Assembly: GCA_949471785.1 (NCBI GenBank)
Contig: CASWRE010000020.1
Span: 1 to 56,137, forward strand
Reading direction: 5' to 3'
Length of the DNA: 56,137 nucleotides
Source: an uncultured Lachnospiraceae bacterium
GTDB taxonomy: Bacteria > Bacillota > Clostridia > Lachnospirales > Lachnospiraceae
Shown: positions 17,828 to 26,308 of the stretch, one piece after another
Numbering within the stretch: the first letter of the stretch is position 1
How the letters are laid out: each line of letters opens with the position of its first letter
The notes under the pieces: generated by a model
Seen by the model: the letters and a program-made list of their open reading frames with translations, nothing else
Database searches by the model: none
What the model was told of the DNA's origin: nothing
Position numbers and translations under genes: made by a program

Positions 17828-18196
17828 TTACAAACTATCCAGATAATCCTTGAGTTCCTCTATCTGTTTCTTCGACAGGCTTTCTCCGTCATACAGAGCC
17901 GCTATAAATTTCTTTACCGAGTTTCCATAAAGCTTCTTCAATATCGAACCGCTCTCCTGCTGTAAATACTCCTCTTCTTTCACAAGGGGGCTGTAACAGT
18001 TGCTCCTGCCTTCCTTTTCCACCCGGACAAACCCTTTTTCCTCCAGCCGGGACAGAAAAGAAAGCACGGTTGTCTTTGACAAATTCCTCTTTTTAGGCAA
18101 TCGCTCTTCAATCTCTGTCCTGGTCATGGGTTTATCTGCTTTCCATAGAATCATCATCAGTTCCAGCTCTGAATTCGGTAGTGTCTTATATGCCAT
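17828..18196 (-). CDS. BlaI/MecI/CopY family repressor
   Basis: A 122-residue winged-helix repressor. The family pattern is clear: NSELELMMILWKADKPMTRTEI (DNA-binding start), LSKTTVLSFLSRLEEKGFVRVEKEGRSNCY (recognition helix and wing), then a C-terminal dimerisation region. GGGAGG precedes the chosen ATG; the frame reaches back to 18214. It is 15 bases upstream of the M56 sensor gene. In this family the sensor triggers cleavage of the repressor; because the sensor is frameshifted here, the pair may be locked in repression unless slippage rescues it. Two operator-like palindromes lie upstream. Confidence 0.92.
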   Translation of the reverse strand: MAYKTLPNSELELMMILWKADKPMTRTEIEERLPKKRNLSKTTVLSFLSRLEEKGFVRVEKEGRSNCYSPLVKEEEYLQQESGSILKKLYGNSVKKFIAALYDGESLSKKQIEELKDYLDSL

Positions 18197-18219
18197 CTTT
18201 CCCTCCCGGATCATTTATT

Positions 18220-18273
18220 CGGCATTTGCCGTATTTTTATCTATATTCTACACTTGCCGTATACAAAAGTCAA
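18220..18273 (-). promoter_or_regulatory. Promoter and operator-like palindromes of the blaI-type operon
   Basis: Minus strand: TTGACT (18268-18273), 17-base spacer, TAGAAT (18245-18250). TACGGCAAGTGTA (18249-18261) overlaps the -10 and spacer; CGGCAAATGCCG (18220-18231) is a perfect palindrome about three helical turns downstream. Both share ATACGGCAARTG, as expected for a dimeric repressor acting on its own promoter. Confidence 0.7.
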
Positions 18274-18342
18274 GAAAAAACAGAAAAAGAGCCGCCACTA
18301 CCCTTTTTCTGTCCTGTATACATTGCGGTAAAAAGAATGCCG

Positions 18343-19230
18343 CTATTCTTTCCGCTCGTCTCCCCAGAAAAACAGCGCCACAGTCCCGGGACCGGTATGG
18401 CTGCCGATCGTGGTGCCAATGGGGAATATTTCCACTTTCCCCTGCAGATGAGGGAACCGCTCTTCCACCATGGCCGCAACGGCTTTTGCGTCTTCGATAC
18501 AAAGGGAATGACTGAGGAAACATTTTCCACTATAGGATGTTCCGTTCTCCGCAAAAAGCGTCATTTTTTCTACAATACGTTTGATGACATTTTTCTTTCC
18601 GCGAATTTTCTCTCTCGGCGCCAGATGACCGCCCTGATCCATATTGAGGAGAGGGCAGATATTTAAAACCGTCCCGATGAATCCTGCTGTCTTTGAAATC
18701 CTTCCGCCGCGTATATAGAAAGAAAGATCCGTGGAGAAAAACCAGTGATGCACCCGCAGCTTGTTTGACTCTGCCCAGTCGTACAGCTCATCAATCGTTT
18801 TCCCCGCATCCCGCAGATCAGCCAGTGTTTCCATAAGCAATCCAAAACCGCTGGAAGCCCCAAGGGAATCCACAACATAGATTTTCCGATCCGGATACTT
18901 CTGTGCCAGCTCCTCTCTCGCCACGCAGGCGGAATTGTAGGTCCCGCTGATACCCGAAGATAAGGTAACATGAAGAATATCTCTGCCTTCCTGCAAAATA
19001 GTCTCAAAATGCTCGATATATTCCGCGACGCTTACCTGCGACGTTTTCGTGTCCGCTCCGTTTTCCATCCGGTGAAACAATTCTTCCGAAGACATGGTAA
19101 CGCCCATATCATCCGGATATTCCTCCCCGTCCAAGGTAAACTTAAAACACACATAACGGAGATCTCTGTCTTTCATATGCTCCGGGGTCAGGTCAGCCGT
19201 AGAGCAGCAACTTATGCAATACTTATTCAA
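18343..19230 (-). CDS. DegV family fatty-acid-binding protein
   Basis: A 295-residue DegV/EDD-fold protein. The lipid-binding site motifs are KTSQVSVAEY (about 61-70) and TLSSGISGTYNSA (about 88-100); VDSLGASSGFG (about 120) and GGRISK (about 172) also match. Proteins of this family bind fatty acids and serve as FakB-type partners of fatty acid kinase in Firmicutes. It is monocistronic here, between the blaI locus and the ABC importer; no fakA is adjacent. Confidence 0.92.
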   Translation of the reverse strand: MNKYCISCCSTADLTPEHMKDRDLRYVCFKFTLDGEEYPDDMGVTMSSEELFHRMENGADTKTSQVSVAEYIEHFETILQEGRDILHVTLSSGISGTYNSACVAREELAQKYPDRKIYVVDSLGASSGFGLLMETLADLRDAGKTIDELYDWAESNKLRVHHWFFSTDLSFYIRGGRISKTAGFIGTVLNICPLLNMDQGGHLAPREKIRGKKNVIKRIVEKMTLFAENGTSYSGKCFLSHSLCIEDAKAVAAMVEERFPHLQGKVEIFPIGTTIGSHTGPGTVALFFWGDERKE

Positions 19231-19346
19231 TATATGGCTCCTTTCAATTCAAATCTGAAAATTGTTGTTCTCATACGGCATCATTGTATCACATCAGACG
19301 GCATAATAGCAAATCAAAAAATCTTATAACCTTTGAGGATCCCCGT

Positions 19347-20102
19347 CTATATAAAAAGGATATGCGTCCGTCCCCTGCTGTCTTTGACCGTCTCGCTGTT
19401 CACATGATAAATTTTTTGAATCATTTCCCTGGTCAGTACCTCTCCGGGAGCGCCCTGTCCGACGATCTGACCCTCCTGCAGTACATAAATTCTGTCACAA
19501 AACATAGCCGCCATATTCAGATCATGGATAGCCGCTATCACCGTGATATCCAGCGCTTTTACAATCCGCAGAAGCTGAAGCTGATGGGTGATATCCAGAT
19601 GGTTGGTAGGCTCGTCCAGGATCAGGCAGGGGGTCTGCTGGGCCAGGGCCCGCGCAAGGATCACCCTCTGCTGCTCGCCGCCGGACAGGGTGGAAAAATT
19701 GCGATCGGCAAAGGCCAGCATCCCCACCTTTTTCAACGCCTCCTCCACAATCGCATAATCCCGGGCGTTATCCCGTTCCATGGCCCTTTTATGGGGCGAA
19801 CGTCCCATGAGTACCACTTCACGGACAGAAAAATCAAAATTGTAATAATTGTGCTGGGCTACCACGGCCATTCTCCTGGCCGATTCTTTATAGCTGAGAC
19901 CGCTCAACGGTTCTCCGTCCAGGTATACGCATCCGACGTCCGGACGGAGCACCCGGTAAATGCATTTGAGCAGCGTGGACTTTCCGCTGCCATTGGGCCC
20001 GATCAGCCCCACAAATTCCCTGTCGGCAGCCCGGACGGAAGCCCCTTTCAAAATCTCGGCGCTATCATAGGACAGGCGAATATCCTCTGACAATATATTC
20101 AT
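19347..20102 (-). CDS. ABC importer ATP-binding subunit (BtuD/FecE type)
   Basis: A 251-residue ATPase. Walker A is GPNGSGKSTLL (about 34-44), Q-loop VVAQHN (about 76), signature LSGGEQQRVILARALAQ (about 138-154), Walker B CLILDEPTNHLD (about 158-169) and switch His in AAIHDLN. It overlaps the permease gene by four bases and completes a binding protein-permease-ATPase set. A cobalamin riboswitch in front of the first gene points to vitamin B12 or cobinamide rather than iron siderophore uptake. Confidence 0.93.
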   Translation of the reverse strand: MNILSEDIRLSYDSAEILKGASVRAADREFVGLIGPNGSGKSTLLKCIYRVLRPDVGCVYLDGEPLSGLSYKESARRMAVVAQHNYYNFDFSVREVVLMGRSPHKRAMERDNARDYAIVEEALKKVGMLAFADRNFSTLSGGEQQRVILARALAQQTPCLILDEPTNHLDITHQLQLLRIVKALDITVIAAIHDLNMAAMFCDRIYVLQEGQIVGQGAPGEVLTREMIQKIYHVNSETVKDSRGRTHILFI

Positions 20103-21187
20103 GATCTTCCACCCCCGAATCCATAGGAACGCTTCACCAACAGATAGATAAAACAGGGCGCCCCGATCAGAGATACCAGGATACCGATGGGCATTTCCGC
20201 ATTTTTTAAAATAATCCGGCTGGCCACATCCGCCCAGATCAGAAAAATGCTTCCCAGAAGGGCGCTCAACGGGATCAGACGTTTGTGATCTGTGCCAAAC
20301 AGGATACGGATGACATGAGGTATCACCAGCCCCACAAAACCGATCATCCCCGCAGCATAAACTGCGGCTCCCACAATCACGGAGGACAGGATCAGATACG
20401 CCGTCCTGCTTTTATGCAGATTCGTTCCCAGGGTTATGGAGACCTCGTCTCCCAAAAGCATCAGGTTCAGGCTCCTGTACTGTGTCCAGAAAATCAGGGT
20501 ACTGGCTAGAACCACCGGAAAGATTACCGCCGCCCGCGACCAGTCTGCACCAGACAGACTTCCCATCGTCCAGCGCATTACCTCCGCCGTGGCATTATTA
20601 TCATTGACCATAAAAATGATAAAGCTGGAAAAAGCGGAACAGACGGAGCTGACCGCCGTGCCTGCAAGGATCAGCTTCCCCGCATTGGCCCGGCCGCCCA
20701 TATTTGCGATTGCCATAACCATAAAGGAGGTAATCATGGCCCCCACAAAGGCCATGACCCCTACAAAATTACCGCCGAAAATACTTCCTATTCTCAGCAA
20801 AATTGCCAAAGTCGCACCCAAAGAGGCGCCGGAAGAGACCCCCAGGATATAAGGGTCGGCCAGAGGGTTTTTAACAATTGCCTGCATCACGACGCCGCAG
20901 ACAGAAAGCCCCATTCCGACGGCCAGAGCCAATACCACCCTGGGAAAACGGATCAGCCACACCACATCATGGACCGATCCCTCAGAAAATCCCGAAAACC
21001 GTTTCATTTTCAACACTTCACAGCCCACCACACTGTACACATCTTTCAATGAAATATCCGCATTCCCAAAGGTAATGGCCGCCATAACGGAGAACACCAG
21101 ACCTGCAGCCAGAAGGATCAGGGCCAGCACAAACAAAGAAGCCTGCCATACGCCTGTCTTTTGGTTTGAAACCTCCCCTTTTTTCAT
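20099..21187 (-). CDS. ABC importer permease (BtuC/FecCD type)
   Basis: A 362-residue membrane protein with about ten hydrophobic segments. FecCD-type motifs are WLIRFPRVVLALAVGMGLSVCGVVMQAIVKNPLADPYILGVSSGASLGA (about 78-125, read as RFPRVVLA, NPLADPYILG, SSGASLGA) and the cytoplasmic loop GFVGLVIPHVIRILFGTDHK (about 283-302) that contacts the ATPase. It lies 13 bases after the binding-protein gene. The transported compound is inferred as a corrinoid from the upstream riboswitch. Confidence 0.93.
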   Translation of the reverse strand: MKKGEVSNQKTGVWQASLFVLALILLAAGLVFSVMAAITFGNADISLKDVYSVVGCEVLKMKRFSGFSEGSVHDVVWLIRFPRVVLALAVGMGLSVCGVVMQAIVKNPLADPYILGVSSGASLGATLAILLRIGSIFGGNFVGVMAFVGAMITSFMVMAIANMGGRANAGKLILAGTAVSSVCSAFSSFIIFMVNDNNATAEVMRWTMGSLSGADWSRAAVIFPVVLASTLIFWTQYRSLNLMLLGDEVSITLGTNLHKSRTAYLILSSVIVGAAVYAAGMIGFVGLVIPHVIRILFGTDHKRLIPLSALLGSIFLIWADVASRIILKNAEMPIGILVSLIGAPCFIYLLVKRSYGFGGGRS

Positions 21188-21200
21188 AATCCTCCGTCCT

Positions 21201-22385
21201 CTACTGGTTCAGTTCAGGATAAAGACCTGCCGCAAACGTCTCAATACCGTCCTGCGTACGCGTAGCGCTGGCATACATCTCACTCAGCATGATCGGTACC
21301 ACCCTGCCGTCTTTCACAGCATCCAGGCTCTGAAGAGCCTCGTCATCCCGGATCACGGCAAGCTGACTTTCCTTTACCGTTTCCGGATCATCACCGGCAT
21401 AGGGCATATAGACCACAAAGATTACATCCGGGTTAGCCGCGATGATATCCTCTTTTCCCACGGTCTTCGCATCGGGATTGGCAAGCTGTGCGCCCAGTTT
21501 CGTCACCATATCGCCGCCCAGGCTGGACGCTCCATAATTTGTAATCGAATCTCCCAGAGGTTCCAGAACTAACACGCTGGGCCTTTCCTCCAGATCCTTT
21601 GTGGCCTCTACTGTCTGATCAATGACTGACTTGATATCCGCCACAATGGCTTCCGCCTTATCCTGCACATCAAAAATCTGACCAATATTCAAGATATCCG
21701 TATATTCATTTTCCAGCGTCCGGTTTCTCGTCTCCGTATCGCTGCCGGGTCTGGTATTGGAACTGTAATAGGTGTTGCAGCCCTTATCTACCCAGTCTTT
21801 TACACTTCCCAGGGTTTTCTCACCGAAAAGAGATCCCCAGGAAAAGATCATATCCGGCTCCAGCATGGTGACGGTTTCCAGAGACGGGGTAAATTCATCC
21901 AGATACTCTACCTTGGAAAAAGCGCTTTTCAGCTCTTCCGGTACTTCATTGTCCAAACCTGCCGCCGCTGCCAGGTGATCCTCCAACCCCAGTGCCAGCA
22001 TGGTCTCGATGCATCCCTGATATACGGCCAGAACCTTTTCCGGCGCTTTCTCATAGGTGGTCTGTATCTCATTTCCCTCGGAATCATAGGTGGTTATCGT
22101 CAGTGGATAGTCCGTCTTTTTTCCGGATTCCGCTTCCGACATCGTTTCGGACATATTCGTTTCGGAAACAGCCCCCGAGGCTTTAGATTCCGTGGTTTCT
22201 GCCGCCTTGCTGCCCTCCGCCTGTAAAGCGTCAGACGAAACCTGGTTTTCCTCTTTAATCTGCTGCGCATCCTTCCTTTCGGCGTCCCCGCTTCCTCCGG
22301 AAGAGCCGCAGGCAGCCGTGCCCACCGCCACTCCTGCCGCCAGCATCATTGACGCTAGTTTCTTCACCATGTGTTTTTTCTTCAT
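21201..22385 (-). CDS. ABC importer substrate-binding lipoprotein (BtuF-like)
   Basis: A 394-residue periplasmic-binding-fold lipoprotein. The start at 22385 has AAGGAG upstream; the frame extends to 22550 but that part covers the leader terminator. The signal peptide (KKKHMVKKLASMMLAAGVAVGTAAC) ends in a lipobox at Cys25. A Ser/Ala/Glu-rich linker (about 26-95) leads to two lobes: PEKVLAVYQGCIETMLALGLEDHLAAAAG and the second lobe from SVLVLEPLGDS. It is the first gene of the importer operon controlled by the cobalamin riboswitch. Confidence 0.92.
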   Translation of the reverse strand: MKKKHMVKKLASMMLAAGVAVGTAACGSSGGSGDAERKDAQQIKEENQVSSDALQAEGSKAAETTESKASGAVSETNMSETMSEAESGKKTDYPLTITTYDSEGNEIQTTYEKAPEKVLAVYQGCIETMLALGLEDHLAAAAGLDNEVPEELKSAFSKVEYLDEFTPSLETVTMLEPDMIFSWGSLFGEKTLGSVKDWVDKGCNTYYSSNTRPGSDTETRNRTLENEYTDILNIGQIFDVQDKAEAIVADIKSVIDQTVEATKDLEERPSVLVLEPLGDSITNYGASSLGGDMVTKLGAQLANPDAKTVGKEDIIAANPDVIFVVYMPYAGDDPETVKESQLAVIRDDEALQSLDAVKDGRVVPIMLSEMYASATRTQDGIETFAAGLYPELNQ

Positions 22386-22465
22386 TGCCTTTTTCTCCTT
22401 TTTGTTTTCTTGTGTACTACGTCCAAAATGGCCGCGGTATGACATAATGGGAGACATCAGGACAT

Positions 22466-22487
22466 AAAAAAACCTGCTAAAAGCAGG
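22466..22487 (-). terminator. Leader terminator of the cobalamin importer operon
   Basis: CCTGCT-TTT-AGCAGG hairpin followed by seven T on the minus strand, between the riboswitch and the first gene. Confidence 0.85.
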
Positions 22488-22559
22488 CACCAGAAAATAC
22501 ACCTTCCCAAGAATGTGTATCTCAGATGTCGCTTTCATCGGAAGCTCCATCTCGTCCCA

Positions 22560-22752
22560 TATTGAGCAGGTTTCCTGGCTTCAGGATCAATGTCCCGTTT
22601 TCCCCTTCTCACGGCGCATGGCCGCAATGGCATGTTGAAAACGGACTTCCCTGTTACAGTGACCGGATCGCTCAGGATTCTCACCTGATTCCCTCTTTCC
22701 TGCAGTTAAGACCGGATAGGGTCTGCCTGCAGGCACTCAATCTGTTATTCCA
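22560..22752 (-). promoter_or_regulatory. Cobalamin riboswitch
   Basis: Minus-strand RNA contains the B12-box features: GGGAATCAGGTGAGAATCCTG, a GGTCACTGTAACAGGGAAGTCC stretch, and the closing GAAGCCAGGAAACCTGC. It precedes the importer operon and is followed by an intrinsic terminator, so B12 should switch the importer off. Confidence 0.93.
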
Positions 22753-22764
22753 TTATTTCGGTAT

Positions 22765-22793
22765 ATTATATCACATATTCCTATTTTCGGCAA
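22765..22793 (-). promoter_or_regulatory. Promoter of the cobalamin importer operon
   Basis: TTGCCG (22788-22793), 17-base spacer, TATAAT (22765-22770), reading into the riboswitch. Confidence 0.7.
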
Positions 22794-22813
22794 TAAAAAA
22801 ATAAAGCGATGTC

Positions 22814-22853
22814 AAACGAAAAAGTACGCCAAAATGGCGTACTCTTTCGTTTT
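22814..22853 (-). terminator. Terminator after cstA (bidirectional-looking)
   Basis: AAACGAAAGAGTACGCC pairs with GGCGTACTTTTTCGTTT around an ATTTT loop: a 17-bp near-perfect stem 36 bases past the cstA stop. Confidence 0.8.
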
Positions 22854-22888
22854 AACCGATTTACCTGAAAAGTCGATATGCTGCGCTT

Positions 22889-24604
22889 TTATGCAGTTTT
22901 TTTCTTATTTCCAAAAAGAGTCTGCACGCCTTCAATCACCAGAATGACGGCCAGCACGATCAGCAGTACGCCCAAAACCGCCTGCGCGTAGGGGCCCCAG
23001 TCAGCGCCGCCCGCAGCGATCAGGGCTACCTGATTCTTTACAGTCAGAGCCAGAGAGCAGATCGTCACCACCATCATGAAGGCCATGGGAAGCAGGAACA
23101 TCTTATTATTCTTACCGATATTGCCCAGCCACGTAGCAACAGCCAGAAGGCCAAGACCGGCCAGCAGCTGATTGGCCGCGCCGAACAGCCCCCAGATCTT
23201 GCCATATCCGGTCATACCGAGCAGGATGCCCAATACAACGGTGATAATCGTCGCCACATACGGGTTCACCATGATCTTCTTCCAGCCCTCTTTCACATCC
23301 TTCGCCGTCTGTCCCGGCTCCAGCCAGAACTCCTGGAACATGAAACGCGCCAGACGGGTGGCCGTATCCAGGGATGTCAGGCAGAACGCGGAATATGTAA
23401 GGATCAGCAGGGTATACAGAATATTTTCCAAACCTGCCAGGCCGGGAATGCTGGCTACCATACCGGCAATACCGCCGGCAAATATATCGGTAGCCCCATT
23501 CACATGGCCGTTTGTGCGGGCATAGGCGATGGCACACAGTGTCAGTACCGCCAGCACACACTCCAACAGCATACCGCCGTAAGCGATGGGTTTTGCGTCA
23601 GTCTCTTTATCCAGCTGCTTGGATGTGGTACCGGAAGAAACCAATGAATGGAAACCGGAGATGGCGCCGCAGGCAACCGTAGTAAACAGTACCGGAAACA
23701 GGAACTGAGTTCCGCTGTCATTGGTTATAGCAAAGCCCTCAAAAGCCGGGAACGCATCCATATTCGGATGGGCGCCCACCACACCGACGACGGCGATAGC
23801 CAGCATAGCGTACAGCAAAAATGAACTCAGATAATCACGGGGCTGCAAAAGAATCCACACCGGCGTCACCGAAGCGATGGCGATATAAACGCCCACAATA
23901 ATCATCCACTGATTGGCGGTCAGGTAGAAAGGATGGAAATTCATACCGATAGCCATACAGACAACGATCGCCGCAATACCAAGAATCGTGGAAATCAGCA
24001 TCGGCGTGTTCCTGCGGTATACAAAAAAACCGAAAATAATAGCGATCGCGATAAATAGCAGAGATACCATGGCCACAGACGCATTGGACGCGCTGCCCGC
24101 GATATCCATGGCTCCGGTCGCCTCATCAACCTTTGCCCCGAAAGTGGACGCCACGATGGACGCAAAAGCGGCCACCACCAGAATCAAGGTCAGATAAGCA
24201 AAAATAAGAAACAGCCGTTTCGCACGGCGGCTCATATTGGCGGAAATGATCTCACCGATAGACTGCCCGTTATGGCGAATGGACGCGATCAGGGCTCCGA
24301 AATCATGTACGCCGCCGAAGAAAATACCTCCGACTAAAATCCAAAGGGTCACAGGCAGCCATCCGAACATGGCCGCGCCAATGGGACCGGTAATCGGACC
24401 CGCGCCCGCAATAGATGAAAAATGATGTCCCATAAGAACCGGAGTCTGGGCCGGCACATAGTCTACGCCGTCCTCCATGGTATGGGCCGGCGTGGGTTTG
24501 TCGCCTTCACCGACGCCCCACTGCCTGCAGAGCCATCCGCCGTAGAAGATATAACCGCAGACCAGGATGGCAACACTGATGATTAACAGTACTAATGCAT
24601 TCAT
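22889..24604 (-). CDS. cstA: Carbon starvation protein CstA family transporter
   Basis: A 571-residue polytopic membrane protein with roughly 15 hydrophobic segments. Family hallmarks are YVPAQTPVLMGHHFSSIAGAGPITGPI (about 49-75, read as GHHFSSIAGAGPI), GGIFFGGVHDFG (about 91) and SLDTATRLARFM (about 408). Members move peptides or pyruvate; the length suits the shorter Firmicutes type rather than the 700-residue E. coli protein. It lies 14 bases after a small unknown gene and is followed by a strong terminator, so the two form an operon. Confidence 0.93.
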   Translation of the reverse strand: MNALVLLIISVAILVCGYIFYGGWLCRQWGVGEGDKPTPAHTMEDGVDYVPAQTPVLMGHHFSSIAGAGPITGPIGAAMFGWLPVTLWILVGGIFFGGVHDFGALIASIRHNGQSIGEIISANMSRRAKRLFLIFAYLTLILVVAAFASIVASTFGAKVDEATGAMDIAGSASNASVAMVSLLFIAIAIIFGFFVYRRNTPMLISTILGIAAIVVCMAIGMNFHPFYLTANQWMIIVGVYIAIASVTPVWILLQPRDYLSSFLLYAMLAIAVVGVVGAHPNMDAFPAFEGFAITNDSGTQFLFPVLFTTVACGAISGFHSLVSSGTTSKQLDKETDAKPIAYGGMLLECVLAVLTLCAIAYARTNGHVNGATDIFAGGIAGMVASIPGLAGLENILYTLLILTYSAFCLTSLDTATRLARFMFQEFWLEPGQTAKDVKEGWKKIMVNPYVATIITVVLGILLGMTGYGKIWGLFGAANQLLAGLGLLAVATWLGNIGKNNKMFLLPMAFMMVVTICSLALTVKNQVALIAAGGADWGPYAQAVLGVLLIVLAVILVIEGVQTLFGNKKKTA

Positions 24605-24618
24605 TCTGAATCTCTCCT

Positions 24619-25134
24619 TTACTTCTTAGATTGGAATAGTACTTTTTTCAAAATTTTCGCCACACTTCTGCCATTCCGGTTGGCCTCCACCCGGCCGGAG
24701 CCAAGCTCCGCCAACACAGTATGAAAGTCCATCCAACCGTGTAGTGAAAAATGAAAACTTTTGTAGATCCGGCACTTTTTCAGCGCCTTTCTGGCATCCT
24801 CATCACAGATATCGCAAATAAAGATCGGAGTAATGTAAGAATACATATGTCCCGGCCCTATGTGCAGCCGTTCCATACCGTCCTTATGGGCATAATCCTG
24901 GCATTCTTCGTATATTTCCTTTGTCAGATGGGGGACGTCAAACAGATAGATAAACTCTTCGCAGTCCGCAGACCAGAGCTCTGCTTTTTTTGACAGCACA
25001 TACTTCTGAGAGTGCTCAAAGAATTCACACCGGGCCACAAGAGGCCTTTGCCCCTCATCGGCCGGGATGATATTGTAATATGATTCATAACTCTTTAAAA
25101 GCTTTGTCAATGCTTCCTGTCTGGTATACTGCAT
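24619..25134 (-). CDS. Unknown soluble protein upstream of cstA
   Basis: A 171-residue protein without signal peptide or membrane segment. The start at 25134 follows CGGAGAAATAC. It opens with QYTRQEALTKLLKSYESYYNI, has an aromatic/acidic centre (EFFEHSQKYVLSKKAELWSADCEEFIYLFDVP), a C-x-x-C pair in FICDICDEDARKALKKC (about 117-133) and a basic end rich in Arg/Lys. I do not recognise the family. The 14-base spacing and shared promoter suggest it serves CstA, perhaps as a regulator or peripheral subunit. Confidence 0.75.
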   Translation of the reverse strand: MQYTRQEALTKLLKSYESYYNIIPADEGQRPLVARCEFFEHSQKYVLSKKAELWSADCEEFIYLFDVPHLTKEIYEECQDYAHKDGMERLHIGPGHMYSYITPIFICDICDEDARKALKKCRIYKSFHFSLHGWMDFHTVLAELGSGRVEANRNGRSVAKILKKVLFQSKK

Positions 25135-25166
25135 GTATTTCTCCGTAAATTTTTTTAAGCGTAGCA

Positions 25167-25195
25167 ATTATATCACTAGACAGCCCACATTTCAA
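25167..25195 (-). promoter_or_regulatory. Promoter of the cstA operon
   Basis: TTGAAA (25190-25195), 17-base spacer, consensus TATAAT (25167-25172), about 30 bases before the unknown gene. Confidence 0.8.
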
Positions 25196-25317
25196 TACTA
25201 TTTTTATAATTTGTTTAGTTTTTATTCATTATCGGGATAAATTATTTATGATTTAGGAATTTTCACTTTAGATTTTAAATAATACCGAATGATTACTGTA
25301 TTTTTTCCATTATCTCT

Positions 25318-25349
25318 CCCGCAGCCATACGTTCACTGCATGGCTGCGG
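25318..25349 (-). terminator. Possible terminator after the inositol monophosphatase gene
   Basis: Perfect 11-bp stem CCCGCAGCCAT...ATGGCTGCGGG with a 10-base loop, 12 bases past the stop codon. The T-tail is poor, so it may act weakly or only stabilise the mRNA end. Confidence 0.5.
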
Positions 25350-25360
25350 GAAAACGGGGT

Positions 25361-26125
25361 TCAGAAAGCATTTTTCTTCCATTCTTCATAGATCACCGCA
25401 TTCATGGCAAACACGGAAGAAGGAGCCGACAAATCCAGGGTTTTGCCGTCCTCATTGACAACGACGCCGCCCGCCTCCTCCACGATCAAGGAACCCGCCG
25501 CAAAATCCCAGGGCTGCAGCCGCAGCTCAAAAAACATGCCGTTCCTGCCGCAGGCCACCTGGCACAGATCCATGGCCGCCGTACCGCTGCGGCGCACATC
25601 CACCGCTTTCATGCAATACTCTCTGGCCAGGGCAAAAGAACGGTCACAGAGCTCCTCATAATAGGGAGCCGTGCCAAAAGCCACCAGACTGTCCGCCAGA
25701 ACATCCGTTGAGACATGGATAGGCTTGCCGTTTCTGCGGGCGCCCTTTCCTTTCTCAGCCTCATACAGCTCATCCGCGTAGGGATTGTAGACCACGCCGC
25801 CGACCCGCTCCCCATCCCTGGCGACTCCCACGGAGATGCAGCTGCAGCGGTACTGTTTGATAAAATTCGAAGTGCCGTCAATAGGGTCCACAATAAACGC
25901 GTACCCATGATCAACAGAGCGGTGCACGTCCTCCTCTTCGCCCACAAAAACCGCCTCCGGCAGAATGGCAAGAAGCCGCTCCCTTAATACCGCCTGCACC
26001 TGTTTGTCATAGGCCGTTACGTAATTGGCATGGCCTTCCTTAGCCATAACGCTCGCATCGATCTGCTCCGCCTCCAGCAAAATAGCCGCGCAGGAACGCA
26101 CGGCCCGAACAATTTCCTGTATCAT
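25361..26125 (-). CDS. Inositol monophosphatase family protein
   Basis: A 254-residue Mg-dependent sugar/nucleotide phosphatase. Metal-site motifs are VGEEED (about 62), DPIDGTSNF (about 80-88) and the C-terminal LRLQPWDFAAGSLIVEEAGGVV (about 204-225). AGGAGGAG precedes the ATG. It follows the DUF6472 gene by 12 bases. The family includes inositol monophosphatase, CysQ and fructose bisphosphatase relatives; the substrate cannot be fixed here. Confidence 0.92.
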   Translation of the reverse strand: MIQEIVRAVRSCAAILLEAEQIDASVMAKEGHANYVTAYDKQVQAVLRERLLAILPEAVFVGEEEDVHRSVDHGYAFIVDPIDGTSNFIKQYRCSCISVGVARDGERVGGVVYNPYADELYEAEKGKGARRNGKPIHVSTDVLADSLVAFGTAPYYEELCDRSFALAREYCMKAVDVRRSGTAAMDLCQVACGRNGMFFELRLQPWDFAAGSLIVEEAGGVVVNEDGKTLDLSAPSSVFAMNAVIYEEWKKNAF

Positions 26126-26137
26126 CCTCTTCTCCTC

Positions 26138-26308
26138 CTACATCTGTTTCCTTACAACACGGTATTCATCGTCGGGCTGATAATACGGGCAGGAACGCAT
26201 CCTGCCCGATACCAGCCGACCGTAATCATCTTCATCCATATCCACATCACATCCGTAATAGTCGCCGTCCTCGTCATAAACATAATATACGCAGGTATCA
26301 CAACTCAT
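26138..26308 (-). CDS. Small DUF6472-type Cys-rich acidic protein
   Basis: A 56-residue protein beginning MSCDTCVYYVYDEDGDYYGC and ending DDEYRVVRKQM. Four Cys (C3, C6, C20, and CPYY near 40) with many Asp and Tyr suggest a small metal- or cluster-binding fold. The ATG overlaps the end of the preceding synthetase-like gene by 11 bases, and GGGGTGG lies upstream. It resembles the small clostridial family labelled DUF6472. Function unknown. Confidence 0.82.
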   Translation of the reverse strand: MSCDTCVYYVYDEDGDYYGCDVDMDEDDYGRLVSGRMRSCPYYQPDDEYRVVRKQM

